64,000 nt of DNA from Bartonella raoultii (GCF_019659805.1 NZ_JAIFRO010000002.1:186001-250000), one strand, 5' to 3'; shown: positions 18,801 to 24,256, numbered from the stretch's first letter. Numbers and translations are program-made. Notes: generated by a model from the letters alone, not told the origin.

Positions 18801-21640
18801 GTGTTACGCTTGGTAAAGCCAAAGGCTCAGCTTCTGTAGGCTTGCATAATGTAGCTGATGGGCAAATTAGCGCTGGTTCTCATGATGCGATCAATGGTGG
18901 TCAGCTAGAAGTTCTTTCTCAAGATATTGCCAAGGCATTGGGTGGAGATGCGAAATTTGCAGATGGTAAGTTTAGCGAACCTACCTATACATTGTCTGAT
19001 ATAGATAAAGATGGGGAAGTAGGCTCAACGAGTTACCATGATGCGGGTTCAGCGCTTGCTGGTCTTGATAAGAATATTAACAATGTCAATAATAACTTAA
19101 CGAATAAGTTTGATGAACTGAGCCAAAATGTAGGGCAAGCAACGCAACAGCTTAAAGATGATGCATTGTTGTGGAGTTCGAGTGAGAAAGCCTTTGTAGC
19201 AGATCATGGAGTTGGTTCTTCAAAGACGAAAAGTAAGCTTACGCATCTTTTGGATGGAGATGTTTCAGAAAACTCCAGTGATGCGGTTAATGGTGGTCAG
19301 CTCTATACGTTGAATAAGACCCTTGCAACCTACTTTGGAGGTGGAGCAAAGTTTGAGAATGGTGAATGGATAGCGCCTCACTTTACGGTTAAGGGCTTTG
19401 ATTCTGAAGGTAATGCTACAGAAGAAAGCTATGATAACGTTGCCGGTGCTTTTGAAGGTTTCAATAGTTCTCTGACAAATATACACGATGAAATGAGTAA
19501 TGCGCTTAACACTGTTGAAGGTAATAATCTTGTTAAGCAAGATCCTGAGAGTAAGAATATCACGATAGGTGGAGAAAGAGAGGGTGATGAAGTTAATATT
19601 GCCAATAAAGACCATGAAGATCGTAGGCTTTCTGGTATAAAGGCAGGGGAAAAAGCCAATGAAGCCGTTAACAAAGGTCAATTGGATCAAGGTTTAAAAG
19701 AGTTAACAAATAGCCTTCAGTCTGATGGTTCAGCGGTTGTTCATTATGATCAATCAGAAGATGGTAGCATAGATTATACGAGTGTTACGCTTGGTAAAGC
19801 CAAAGGCTCAGCTTCTGTAGGCTTGCATAATGTAGCTGATGGGCAAATTAGCGCTGGTTCTCATGATGCGATCAATGGTGGTCAGCTAGAAGTTCTTTCT
19901 CAAGATATTGCCAAGGCATTGGGTGGAGATGCGAAATTTGCAGATGGTAAGTTTAGCGAACCTACCTATACATTGTCTGATATAGATAAAGATGGGGAAG
20001 TAGGCTCAACGAGTTACCATGATGCGGGTTCAGCGCTTGCTGGTCTTGATAAGAATATTAACAATGTCAATAATAACTTAACGAATAAGTTTGATGAACT
20101 GAGCCAAAATGTAGGGCAAGCAACGCAACAGCTTAAAGATGATGCATTGTTGTGGAGTTCGAATGAGAAGGCTTTTGTAGCGGATCATGGAGCAGAAGGT
20201 GAAAAGACAGCTAGCAAGATCACACATCTTTTAAATGGAGAGATTACGCAAGCTTCTACGGATGCAATTAATGGTAGCCAGCTTTATTCGTTGAATAAGA
20301 CCCTTGCAACCTACTTTGGTGGTGAAGCGAAGTTTGAAAATGGCAAGTGGACAGCACCAAATTTCACGGTTACGAGCTTGAATGATGATGGTACGTTTGA
20401 AGAAAAGAAGTATAATAATGTTGCAGATGCATTTTCGGAAATGAATAATTCTTTCACGAAACTTCACGATGATATTTTGTATAATTTTGATCCAAATGCG
20501 TTGTTATGGAGTGATGAAGAAAAAGCATTTGTAGCGCTTCATGGTCAAGGTGACGCAAAGCATGATAGTAAGCTAACACATCTTTTAGATGGAGATATCT
20601 CACAAGGTTCTACAGAAGCCATTACAGGTAATCAGCTCTATGTATTAAACCAAGCTCTTGCAACATATTTTGGTGGTGGAGCCAAGTTTGAAAATGGAGT
20701 ATGGACAGCGCCAAACTTTAAAGTTGCCCAGTTTACAGGTGATGGTAGTTCTTCAGAAGAAAAGAGCTATGATAGTGTTGCTGGAGCATTTGAAGGTGTT
20801 AATGGTAGCCTTAGCTCTATGAATGATCGTATCAATTCCGTTGAACAGTCCGTTGGACAGAATGTTAATTCGAATGGCTTAAATTGGAATGATAAAGAAG
20901 GTTCTTATGATGCGCGCCATAATGGTGATGAAAGTAAGATAACGCATGTAGCGGATGGTAATATATCCCAAGGTTCCAAAGATGTTGTTAATGGAGGTCA
21001 GCTTTGGGACACCAATGAACGTGTTGGTAAGGTTGAACAGCGTGTAGATGATATTGATAAACATGTCCAAGATATTGCTACGGAAGTTGCGGATGGATCT
21101 GTTAATTATGATAAGGATGAAACAGGCAAGAAGACGAATAAAGTTACGTTAGTTGGTGGCGATGAAAGTGCTCCTGTAGTGATAGACAATGTAGCAGATG
21201 GCAAGATAGAAAAAGGTTCGAAAGAAGCTGTTAATGGCGGTCAGTTACATGATTACACTGAAGAGCAGATGAAGATAGTTCTTGATGATGCGAAGAAATA
21301 CACGGATGATCGTGTTCAGGATATTGTCAATGATAGTGTTAATGAAGCCAAGTCATATACAGATATGAAGTTTGAAACGTTAAATTATGCCATTGAGGAT
21401 GTTCGTAAAGAAGCTAGACAGGCAGCAGCTATTGGGTTAGCGGTCTCTAACTTACGTTATTATGATATACCTGGATCTGTGAGCCTTTCATTTGGTACGG
21501 GTATATGGCGTAGCCAATCCGCATTCGCTGTAGGTGCTGGTTATACATCTGAAGATGGGAATATTCGTTCTAACGTATCTATTACGAGCGCTGGAGGCCA
21601 CTGGGGGATAGGTGCAGGGATTACGTTAAGGTTGAGATGA
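3842..21640 (+). CDS. badA: Giant BadA/Vomp-type trimeric autotransporter adhesin (about 5,932 aa)
   Basis: This is a complete adhesin, much longer than the roughly 3,000-residue BadA of B. henselae. The start at 3842 is chosen for its ribosome site GGAGAG and the long type-V signal peptide after it (MKKLYAKQK..., hydrophobic core, cleavage near VFA-SN at about residue 41). Residues about 155-280 form a YadA-like beta-roll head with repeats such as GNYSVAFGANA and GDSSIALGG. A neck follows at about 299-322 (TDAVNVAQLK). The stalk runs from there to about 5845, with some 26 YFGG[GE] modules in tandem arrays. Residues 5847-5932 are the coiled coil and trimeric beta-barrel anchor. No frameshift or internal stop is present. 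The protein should be surface exposed and act in host-cell and matrix adhesion and autoaggregation. The symbol denotes the family; one-to-one orthology with B. henselae badA is inferred. Its stop codon overlaps the next gene. Confidence 0.93.
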   Translation: MKKLYAKQKTSNAKSSRFSFVHVFLSATIVAFLSNVSSVFASNLAITGAKSLSDNSPNSGYSRGSHGSIVLAGDDDYCGVDNVIGRGDRIIADGKERRGKEITAEEQYQRFIENKAFGRLHPYGSNEQGQDRWSGNGNTSLNNGYMGGSTKGDTSILPSAFGIYSFATGCGSSARGNYSVAFGANATANAGGAQAFGVSALAEGKVSVAIGVGSEAKGDSSIALGGLARTSDNNAVAIGTQAQALTAGAVALGSDSVANIAAGVEGYSSLGFKGGEEDSGFVWRSTRAAFSVGDVSKKITRQIVGVAAGSEATDAVNVAQLKALETYTNTNGWTLSVGGEDVGKVLINSEVDFSAGSSNLNITKGDKDNEIKFDLSRDITLDGVTVGGNVFNGAGLSIKDGPQVTTSGISAGNKKITGVAAGDADSDAVNFSQLEKVKQEVAANSFVQQDPETNRITIGANKEGSEINIANNEEGARTLSGVKDAVKGDEAVNKGQLDRDIATVNSTITDKIATVNNTITNKFDAITQKALLWSDEDDAFVADHGGDGAKTNSKITHLLDGTISSYSSDAINGSQLYTLNQTLATYFGGGAKFEDGSWTAPNFAIQQLNDDGSSEEKNYSNVAEALKDVGVSFKNVENNITKQVNDAIIKVEGSNLVQQDLKTKRITIGASKEGSEINIANSDEEARKLSGVKDATEVDEAVNKGQLDRGIATVNNTITDKIATVNNTITNKFDAITQKALLWSDEDDAFVADHGGDGAKTNSKITHLLDGTISSYSSDAINGSQLYTLNQTLATYFGGGAKFEDGSWTAPNFAIQQLNDDGSSEEKNYSNVAEALKDVGVSFKNVENNITKQVNDAIIKVEGNNLVQQDSATNRITIGASKEGSEINIANSNKEARVLSGVKDAANADEAVNKGQLDSGIATVNNTITDKIATVNNTITNKFDAITQKALLWSNADDAFVADHGIGFSKAKSKLTHLLDGTISSDSSDAINGSQLYTLNQTLATYFGGGAKFEDGSWTAPNFAIQQLNDDGSSEEKNYSNVAEALKDVGTSFKNVQNNITKQVNDAITKVEGNNLVQQDSATNRITIGASKEGSEINIANSNKEARVLSGVKDAANADEAVNKGQLDSGIATVNNTITDKIATVNNTITNKFDAITQKALLWSNADDAFVADHGTGFSKTKSKLTHLLDGTISSDSSDAINGSQLYTVNQTLATYFGGEAKFEDGKWTAPNFIVQQLNEDGKSEKQEYDNVADALAGVGTSFTNIETNITKQINNAITKVEGNNLVQQDDETNRITIGASKEGSEINIANSDEEARTLSGVKDAAKADEAVNKGQLDKNIATVNNTITTKFDAITQKALLWSDVDDAFVADHGTGFSKTKSKLTHLLDGTISSDSSDAINGSQLYTLNRTLATYFGGGAKFEDGKWTAPSFTVQQLNEDGESEKQEYDNVADALAGVGTSFKNVQNSITKQVNNAITKVEGNNLVQQDDASNRITIGASKEGSEINIANSNKEARRLSGVKDAQQADEAVNKGQLDKGIATVNNTITTKFDAIAQKALLWSDVDGAFVADHGTGGTKTKSKLTHLLDGAISFDSSDAINGSQLYTLNKTLATYFGGGSKFEDGKWTRPSFAVQQLNDDGEFEKQEYDNVADALAGVGTSFTNIHNEINNAITKVEGDSLVKQDATTHEISIGGNKSGTKVTLTNTDGTLRSLSGVKSGNISQDSSEAVNGGQLYTLNKTLATYFGGGSKFEDGKWTRPSFTVQQLNDDGEFEKQEYDNVADALAGVGTSFTNIHNEINNAITKVEGDSLVKQDATTHEISIGGDKSGTKVTLTNTDGALRSLSGVKSGSLSKDSTEAVNGGQLYTLNKTLATYFGGGAKFEDGKWTGPSFTVQQLNDDGEFEKQEYDNVADALAGVGTSFTNIHHEINNAITKVEGDSLVKQDATTHEISIGGNKSGTKVTLTNTDGTLRSLSGVEAGNLSEDSSEAVNGGQLYTLNKTLATYFGGGAKFEDGKWTGPSFTVQQLNEDGKSEEKKYNSVADALAGVGTSFTNVENNITKQINNAITKVEGDSLVQQDDANNRITIGASKEGNEINIANSAQEARRLSGVKDAQQADEAVNKGQLDKNLQALSDTLQSDGSAVVHYDKQSNGTIDYTSVTLGKAKGSASVGLHNVANGQIKGGSHDAINGGQIESLSQDIASALGGDVKFKDGKFTAPTYKLSGIDKEGHVGETNYHDVGSAFAGLDKNINNVNEHFTNKFDELSQSIGESEQQLKDDALLWSSSEKAFVADHGVGSSKTKSKLTHLLDGDVSENSSDAVNGGQLYTLNKTLATYFGGGAKFEDGKWSGPNFTVQQLNEDGKSEEKKYNSVADALAGVGTSFTNVENNITKQINNAITKVEGDSLVQQDDANNRITIGASKEGNEINIANSAQEARRLSGVKDAQQADEAVNKGQLDKNLQALSDTLQSDGSAVVHYDKQSNGTIDYTSVTLGKAKGSASVGLHNVANGQIKGGSHDAINGGQIESLSQDIASALGGDVKFKDGKFTAPTYKLSGIDKEGHVGETNYHDVGSAFAGLDKNINNVNEHFTNKFDELSQSIGESEQQLKDDALLWSSSEKAFVADHGVGSSKTKSKLTHLLDGDVSENSSDAVNGGQLYTLNKTLATYFGGGAKFEDGKWSGPNFTVQQLNEDGKSEEKKYNSVADALAGVGTSFTNVENNITKQINNAITKVEGDSLVQQDDANNRITIGASKEGNEINIANSAQEARRLSGVKDAQQADEAVNKGQLDKNLQALSDTLQSDGSAVVHYDKQSNGTIDYTSVTLGKAKGSASVGLHNVANGQIKGGSHDAINGGQIESLSQDIASALGGDVKFKDGKFTAPTYKLSGIDKEGHVGETNYHDVGSAFAGLDKNINNVNEHFTNKFDELSQSIGESEQQLKDDALLWSSSEKAFVADHGVGSSKTKSKLTHLLDGDVSENSSDAVNGGQLYTLNKTLATYFGGGAKFEDGKWSGPNFTVQQLNEDGKSEEKKYNSVADALAGVGTSFTNVENNITKQINNAITKVEGDSLVQQDDANNRITIGASKEGNEINIANSAQEARRLSGVKDAQQADEAVNKGQLDKNLQALSDTLQSDGSAVVHYDKQSNGTIDYTSVTLGKAKGSASVGLHNVANGQIKGGSHDAINGGQIESLSQDIASALGGDVKFKDGKFTAPTYKLSGIDKEGHVGETNYHDVGSAFAGLDKNINNVNEHFTNKFDELSQSIGESEQQLKDDALLWSSSEKAFVADHGVGSSKTKSKLTHLLDGDVSENSSDAVNGGQLYTLNKTLATYFGGGAKFEDGKWSGPNFTVQQLNEDGKSEEKKYNSVADALAGVGTSFTNVENNITKQINNAITKVEGDSLVKQDEVTHEISIGGNKSGTKVTLANTDGALRSLSGVEAGSLSEDSSEAVNGGQLYTLNKTLATYFGGGSKFEDGAWIAPSFTVQQLNKAGKFEEKKYNNVADALAGVGTSFTNIHNEINNAITKVEGDSLVKQDATTHEISIGGDKSGTKVTLANTDGALRSLSGVEAGSLSKDSTEAVNGGQLYTLNKTLATYFGGGSKFEDGKWTGPSFTVQQLNEDGEFEKQEYDNVADALAGVGTSFTNIHNEINNAITKVEGDSLVKQDATTHEISIGGDKSGTKVTLTNTDGALRSLSGVKSGSLSKDSTEAVNGGQLYTLNKTLATYFGGGAKFEDGKWTGPSFTVQQLNDDGEFEKQEYDNVADALAGVGTSFTNIHHEINNAITKVEGDSLVKQDATTHEISIGGNKSGTKVTLTNTDGTLRSLSGVEAGNLSEDSSEAVNGGQLYTLNKTLATYFGGGAKFEDGKWTGPSFTVQQLNEDGKSEEKKYNSVADALAGVGTSFTNVENNITKQINNAITKVEGDSLVQQDDANNRITIGASKEGNEINIANSAQEARRLSGVKDAQQADEAVNKGQLDKNLQALSDTLQSDGSAVVHYDKQSNGTIDYTSVTLGKAKGSASVGLHNVANGQIKGGSHDAINGGQIESLSQDIASALGGDVKFKDGKFTAPTYKLSGIDKEGHVGETNYHDVGSAFAGLDKNINNVNEHFTNKFDELSQSIGESEQQLKDDALLWSSSEKAFVADHGVGSSKTKSKLTHLLDGDVSENSSDAVNGGQLYTLNKTLATYFGGGAKFEDGKWSGPNFTVQQLNEDGKSEEKKYNSVADALAGVGTSFTNVENNITKQINNAITKVEGDSLVKQDEVTHEISIGGNKSGTKVTLANTDGALRSLSGVEAGSLSEDSSEAVNGGQLYTLNKTLATYFGGGSKFEDGAWIAPSFTVQQLNKAGKFEEKKYNNVADALAGVGTSFTNIHNEINNAITKVEGDSLVKQDATTHEISIGGDKSGTKVTLANTDGALRSLSGVKSGSLSKDSTEAVNGGQLYTLNKTLATYFGGGSKFEDGKWIRPSFTVQQLNKAGKFEEKKYNNVADALAGVGTSFTNIHNEINNAITKVEGDSLVKQDATTHEISIGGDKSGTKVTLTNTDGALRSLSGVKSGSLSKDSTEAVNGGQLYTLNKTLATYFGGGAKFEDGKWTGPSFTVQQLNDDGEFEKQEYDNVADALAGVGTSFTNIHNEINNAITKVEGDSLVKQDATTHEISIGGDKSGTKVTLTNTDGALRSLSGVKSGSLSKDSSEAVNGGQLYTLNKTLATYFGGGAKFEDGKWSEPNFTVQQLNEDGEFEKQEYDNVADALAGVGTSFTNIHNEINNAITKVEGDSLVKQDEVTHEISIGGDKSGTKVTLTNTDGALRSLSGVKSGSLSEDSSEAVNGGQLYTLNKTLATYFGGGAKFENGEWIAPHFTVKGFDSEGNATEESYDNVAGAFEGFNSSLTNIHDEMSNALNTVEGNNLVKQDPESKNITIGGEREGDEVNIANKDHEDRRLSGIKAGEKANEAVNKGQLDQGLKELTNSLQSDGSAVVHYDQSEDGSIDYTSVTLGKAKGSASVGLHNVADGQISAGSHDAINGGQLEVLSQDIAKALGGDAKFADGKFSEPTYTLSDIDKDGEVGSTSYHDAGSALAGLDKNINNVNNNLTNKFDELSQNVGQATQQLKDDALLWSSSEKAFVADHGVGSSKTKSKLTHLLDGDVSENSSDAVNGGQLYTLNKTLATYFGGGAKFENGEWIAPHFTVKGFDSEGNATEESYDNVAGAFEGFNSSLTNIHDEMSNALNTVEGNNLVKQDPESKNITIGGEREGDEVNIANKDHEDRRLSGIKAGEKANEAVNKGQLDQGLKELTNSLQSDGSAVVHYDQSEDGSIDYTSVTLGKAKGSASVGLHNVADGQISAGSHDAINGGQLEVLSQDIAKALGGDAKFADGKFSEPTYTLSDIDKDGEVGSTSYHDAGSALAGLDKNINNVNNNLTNKFDELSQNVGQATQQLKDDALLWSSNEKAFVADHGAEGEKTASKITHLLNGEITQASTDAINGSQLYSLNKTLATYFGGEAKFENGKWTAPNFTVTSLNDDGTFEEKKYNNVADAFSEMNNSFTKLHDDILYNFDPNALLWSDEEKAFVALHGQGDAKHDSKLTHLLDGDISQGSTEAITGNQLYVLNQALATYFGGGAKFENGVWTAPNFKVAQFTGDGSSSEEKSYDSVAGAFEGVNGSLSSMNDRINSVEQSVGQNVNSNGLNWNDKEGSYDARHNGDESKITHVADGNISQGSKDVVNGGQLWDTNERVGKVEQRVDDIDKHVQDIATEVADGSVNYDKDETGKKTNKVTLVGGDESAPVVIDNVADGKIEKGSKEAVNGGQLHDYTEEQMKIVLDDAKKYTDDRVQDIVNDSVNEAKSYTDMKFETLNYAIEDVRKEARQAAAIGLAVSNLRYYDIPGSVSLSFGTGIWRSQSAFAVGAGYTSEDGNIRSNVSITSAGGHWGIGAGITLRLR
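5180..8674 (+). repeat. Stalk array of 630-bp units and 597-bp derivatives
   Basis: Taking the GCG of the ATYFGG motif as reference, units begin at 5591, 6221, 6851 and 7481 (630 bp apart), then 8078 and 8675 (597 bp apart). A partial unit precedes at about 5180. The longer units carry an internal 11-codon duplication (IATVNNTITDK / IATVNNTITNK) that the 597-bp units lack, which accounts for the 33-bp difference. All lengths are multiples of three. Confidence 0.9.
8675..9844 (+). repeat. Stalk array of three 390-bp units
   Basis: Three units of exactly 390 bp (130 residues) begin at 8675, 9065 and 9455. Each encodes a YFGGG module, the segment VQQLN[DE]DGEFEKQEYDN, a VADALAGVGTSFTNIH helix, a HEISIGG strand motif and EAVNGGQLYTLNK. 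They are much more alike at DNA level than most stalk modules, suggesting recent tandem amplification. Confidence 0.9.
9845..13816 (+). repeat. Four tandem 993-bp stalk units, almost identical
   Basis: Units of 993 bp (331 residues) begin at 9845, 10838, 11831 and 12824. They differ by very few bases: the first has TGPSF where later ones have SGPNF, and single-base differences such as CTCC/CTCT appear near the unit ends. Each unit has a YFGGG module, a QQDDANNRITIGASKEG block, a SDGSAVVHYD block, a second ALGGD module and a DALLWSSSEKAFVADHG block. A fifth, separated copy lies at 15389-16381. Confidence 0.93.
14219..15388 (+). repeat. Second array of three 390-bp stalk units
   Basis: Units begin at 14219, 14609 and 14999. 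From about 14700 onward the DNA matches the 9156-10786 region (offset 5,544 bases). This array and the following 993-bp unit therefore appear to be a block copy of the earlier 390/993 junction. Confidence 0.88.
15389..16381 (+). repeat. Fifth, dispersed copy of the 993-bp stalk unit
   Basis: This unit matches the tandem 993-bp units at 9845-13816 but is separated from them by a 390-bp array. It shares the TGPSF variant with the first tandem copy and the CTCT variant near its end with the second, so it looks like a recombinant copy. Confidence 0.88.
16784..18343 (+). repeat. Third array of 390-bp stalk units (four units)
   Basis: Units begin at 16784, 17174, 17564 and 17954. The first part of this array and the preceding 402-bp unit match the region starting at 13769 (offset 2,565 bases) without difference over about 760 bases (13769-14531 versus 16334-17096), before switching to a different variant. 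Confidence 0.88.
18344..20161 (+). repeat. 972-bp stalk unit followed by a near-complete second copy
   Basis: The unit starting at 18344 is repeated at 19316 (offset 972 bases), with one early base difference (GCG/GCA), and the match runs to about 20161, where the copies diverge. It encodes a KFENGEWIAPHF module, a KQDPESKNITIGGE block, the SDGSAVVHYD block and an ALGGDAKFADG module. It is related to, but distinct from, the 993-bp unit. Confidence 0.88.
20495..21329 (+). repeat. C-terminal stalk block shared with upstream adhesin
   Basis: This block is nearly identical to 1923-2757 in the upstream paralog (offset 18,572 bases); one base difference was noted (T at 1980 region versus C at 20552 region). 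Sequence on both sides differs clearly, including the membrane-anchor strands after about 21440. Such a sharply bounded match suggests gene conversion or unequal recombination between the two adhesin genes. Confidence 0.85.
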
Positions 21641-22212
21641 TAGTAAAAAAACGAAATATTTTGATAAAAATTTTATTCGTCCTTGCTTTATTAGGCAAGG
21701 GCGAAGGGTTTGCGGATGATAAGCATAGTGTTTATACTATTCATCCACCGCACTTAACTGTTCCTAAAGGAGCACCTGGTGAAACACGTCGAATTATTAT
21801 GCAGTTTTATTATTGGACTTTGATTTGTGATGAAAAACAAAAGCTTAAGCAAGGCATATGTAACGTAACACAGACTGTTCATGATCAGGAAGATAATACT
21901 ATTTTTAGTTGGTCTCTTGTTTCAACCACGAATGGTAAAGCGATAATGCTCTTTCGAACATTACCAAATGCTGATACAAAAGTTCCTATTCAAATGTTTG
22001 TTGAAGGTGTTAAAAAGCCTGTTCTTATTCATTATACGCAATGTAGTGAAACAGTTTGTCTAGCACAATCACCTATAGGACCAATTTTTAGTAAACAAAT
22101 AGAAAAGAATAAAGAGGTACGTATTTCTTATAAAGTTAAAAAAGGAAAGATATTTTCTTTTATTCTGCCATTTAAAGGATTAAGCGAAGCACTTTATTCT
22201 TTACAACGATAG
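21637..22212 (+). CDS. Secreted IalB-family protein overlapping the adhesin stop
   Basis: This 191-residue protein belongs to the invasion-associated locus B family. It has an N-terminal signal peptide (basic MIVKKRN, hydrophobic ILIKILFVLALLG, cleavage near GFA-DD). Four cysteines are placed as in the family: LIC, GIC, TQC and TVC. The motifs FYYWTLIC near residue 57 and CLAQSPIGP near 143 match the usual W-x-x-x-C and C-x-x-x-P-I segments. The start ATG overlaps the giant adhesin stop (ATGA, 4 bases), so translation is probably coupled and the two may be co-expressed. A role in host interaction or in envelope quality control of the adhesin is inferred, not shown. It is a distant paralog of the classical IalB at 33609-34169. 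Confidence 0.85.
   Translation: MIVKKRNILIKILFVLALLGKGEGFADDKHSVYTIHPPHLTVPKGAPGETRRIIMQFYYWTLICDEKQKLKQGICNVTQTVHDQEDNTIFSWSLVSTTNGKAIMLFRTLPNADTKVPIQMFVEGVKKPVLIHYTQCSETVCLAQSPIGPIFSKQIEKNKEVRISYKVKKGKIFSFILPFKGLSEALYSLQR
21676..21705 (+). promoter_or_regulatory. Stem-loop inside the IalB-like signal-peptide codons
   Basis: An 11-bp stem (TTCGTCCTTGC with GCAAGGGCGAA, one G-U pair, 8-base loop) starts 36 bases after the adhesin stop. It resembles the hairpin 27 bases after the first adhesin in sequence and place. It may attenuate transcription or translation into the IalB-like gene; this is inference. Confidence 0.4.
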
Positions 22213-22921
22213 ACCATACTGTAAGAGCATTTTTACATAAGTTATTTTATTATATTTTCAAATAAGATAACATCTTACATCTGTAAAATCCTTATAAGCT
22301 ATTTATATGTCATGAAAAATTAAAAGAGTATTTTTCATAGGGCTTATTAAGGTAAATTACGTTAGCTACTAACAGCAAGCTATTGAAAATAGATTGTGTG
22401 TAGTAAGAATAGAATTCTTCAGAAAAAGATTTTTTATGAAAGTTTTATACTGATTTTGAACACAATTTTTTTTGAAGAGAAAGAGGCATACAATCGCATA
22501 TTTAGTTAACTTTGATGGTGATTATATAAAAGTGCGGTTATTATACAATTACAATGTTGTTATTTTGTAAATATGAAAAAAGATGATTCATGAAATTGCT
22601 TTAAAGATGTGCATTTATTTTTATAATAGCAATCTCATTCATATAAAGGGTACAAAGAGAAGCATGTAAGACTACAAAAAAGATGAGCATAAGCAATTAA
22701 TTTGTAGTTTTAAATCATAAAAAAATATGATTTTGTAAAAATGATCAAAAGATTTTTTAGAAGTCTTAAGGATATGAGTGTACAATATTTTAATGATAGA
22801 AACGAGATAATGTTCTCTTGATATTTATAATTTGATTCTGCATTGTCACTTTAACTTTAATAATGAGCGCAAGAGTCCTTACGTTTATTTATTTGAAGTA
22901 GAGATTTAAGGGATAAGAGAA
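22213..22921. other. Long AT-rich intergenic region upstream of ppx
   Basis: About 709 bases without a supportable gene, terminator or RNA. It is strongly AT-rich with short direct and inverted repeats only (for example TTACATCTGTAA near 22275). It must hold the promoter for the ppx-rlmE pair, but no clear promoter could be chosen by eye. Confidence 0.4.
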
Positions 22922-24223
22922 ATGTCCTCGTTAGATTATGATTTTAAAGTGTCAAAGCGAGAAAGAGTTTATTGTACTAGAGTAAAGCAATTGTATGGTC
23001 ATCGTGGTTACCTTCAAAAAGATTGTGGTACATTACTACAGAAAGAGGCTTGCTCTCTTTCTACTGATAGAAAACAACTGCAAAAAATATGCTGCAAACA
23101 AAAAAAAGTTCTTATTCAGCCAAATATAGCTTGTGAAGCCAATATTCCTTTAGGTATCAAAAAAATAAAAAGTCAAAAAAGTTCTTTTCTTCCACGGGTA
23201 TCTAGCTTTAAAAGCCCACCTCTTTATGCTGCACTTGATTTGGGAACAAATAATTGTCGTCTGTTGATAGCATCTCCTAGTAAACCGGGGCATTTTCGAG
23301 TTGTGGATGCTTTTTCACGTATTGTACGATTGGGAGAGGGATTAGCAAATAATGGCTTTCTAAAGACACAGGCTATGGATCGAGCGATTGAAGCCTTAAA
23401 GATTTGTCATTTAAAGCTAAAGAAAAGGCCTATTAAGCGTTATCGTTTAATTACAACAGAAGCTTGTCGTTTAGCAAAAAATGGTAAATATTTTATTCAA
23501 CGTGTTTTGGATGAGACTGGCCTTGAATTGGAAATTATTGATCGGGAAACAGAAGCACGTTTTGCTGTTACAGGCTGTGGTACACTCGTTGAGCCAAATA
23601 CTGATGCAATTGTACTTTTTGATATTGGAGGGGGATCATCAGAAATTGTACTTCTTGATTTTTCTCAAAAACGTTCTTTACATTTAGCTGAACAAATTAT
23701 TGCTTGGACTTCTCTTCCTGTGGGTGTTGTCACGCTTGCTGAGCATTTTGGTGGGAGTGATGTGAGTTTAGATGATTTTGAAAAAATGAAAAACTATGTG
23801 CGCGGTTTTTTAAATTGCTTTACAGATCGTCATAAATTAGGGGTTTTAGCACAGAGTTCAAAGTTTCATCTTTTGGGAACTTCTGGAACGATTACGACTT
23901 TAGCAGGAGTACATCTTAATTTAAAACGTTATGATCGGAAAAAAATTGATGGTATTTGGATGAATGATACAGATATTACTCTTATGGTGAAACGTTTATT
24001 ATCATGGAATATGAATAAACGTGTTATAAATCCTTGTATTGGGCGGGGGAGAGCAGATTTGATTTTAGCCGGTTGTGCAATTTTAGATGTTATTCGAGAA
24101 GTTTGGCCCAGTCAGCGCTTAAGAGTTGCTGATCGCGGGGTAAGAGAAGGAATCTTGATAGAGTTGATGTTACGCGATGGTGTATGGTGTCGTTATAAGA
24201 AAAGGAGAGGTTTTAAACGTTAG
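22922..24223 (+). CDS. ppx: Exopolyphosphatase / guanosine pentaphosphatase family protein
   Basis: This 433-residue protein is of the Ppx/GppA family (ASKHA ATPase fold), which cleaves terminal phosphates from inorganic polyphosphate or pppGpp. The core starts near residue 102 with the phosphate-1 motif (YAALDLGTNNCRLLI). A conserved TTEACRLAKN follows near 179, ETEARFAV near 206, the phosphate-2 motif FDIGGGSSEIV near 232, and LGTSGTITTLAG near 318. The first 100 or so residues are a basic, cysteine-containing extension with no recognisable fold; shorter starts lack support, and extensions of this kind occur in related rhizobial proteins. It lies 33 bases upstream of rlmE, the usual alphaproteobacterial pairing. 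Ppx and GppA activities cannot be told apart by sequence here. Confidence 0.88.
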   Translation: MSSLDYDFKVSKRERVYCTRVKQLYGHRGYLQKDCGTLLQKEACSLSTDRKQLQKICCKQKKVLIQPNIACEANIPLGIKKIKSQKSSFLPRVSSFKSPPLYAALDLGTNNCRLLIASPSKPGHFRVVDAFSRIVRLGEGLANNGFLKTQAMDRAIEALKICHLKLKKRPIKRYRLITTEACRLAKNGKYFIQRVLDETGLELEIIDRETEARFAVTGCGTLVEPNTDAIVLFDIGGGSSEIVLLDFSQKRSLHLAEQIIAWTSLPVGVVTLAEHFGGSDVSLDDFEKMKNYVRGFLNCFTDRHKLGVLAQSSKFHLLGTSGTITTLAGVHLNLKRYDRKKIDGIWMNDTDITLMVKRLLSWNMNKRVINPCIGRGRADLILAGCAILDVIREVWPSQRLRVADRGVREGILIELMLRDGVWCRYKKRRGFKR

Positions 24224-24256
24224 GAAGTTATCAAAGTACGGAGATAATGAACAACT

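Noticed and set aside
5141-20467. Dozens of long antisense and out-of-frame ORFs of 60-170 codons in the adhesin stalk
   Set aside because: They recur with the stalk periods and arise from the biased codon use of the sense repeats. They lack ribosome sites and sensible protein composition.
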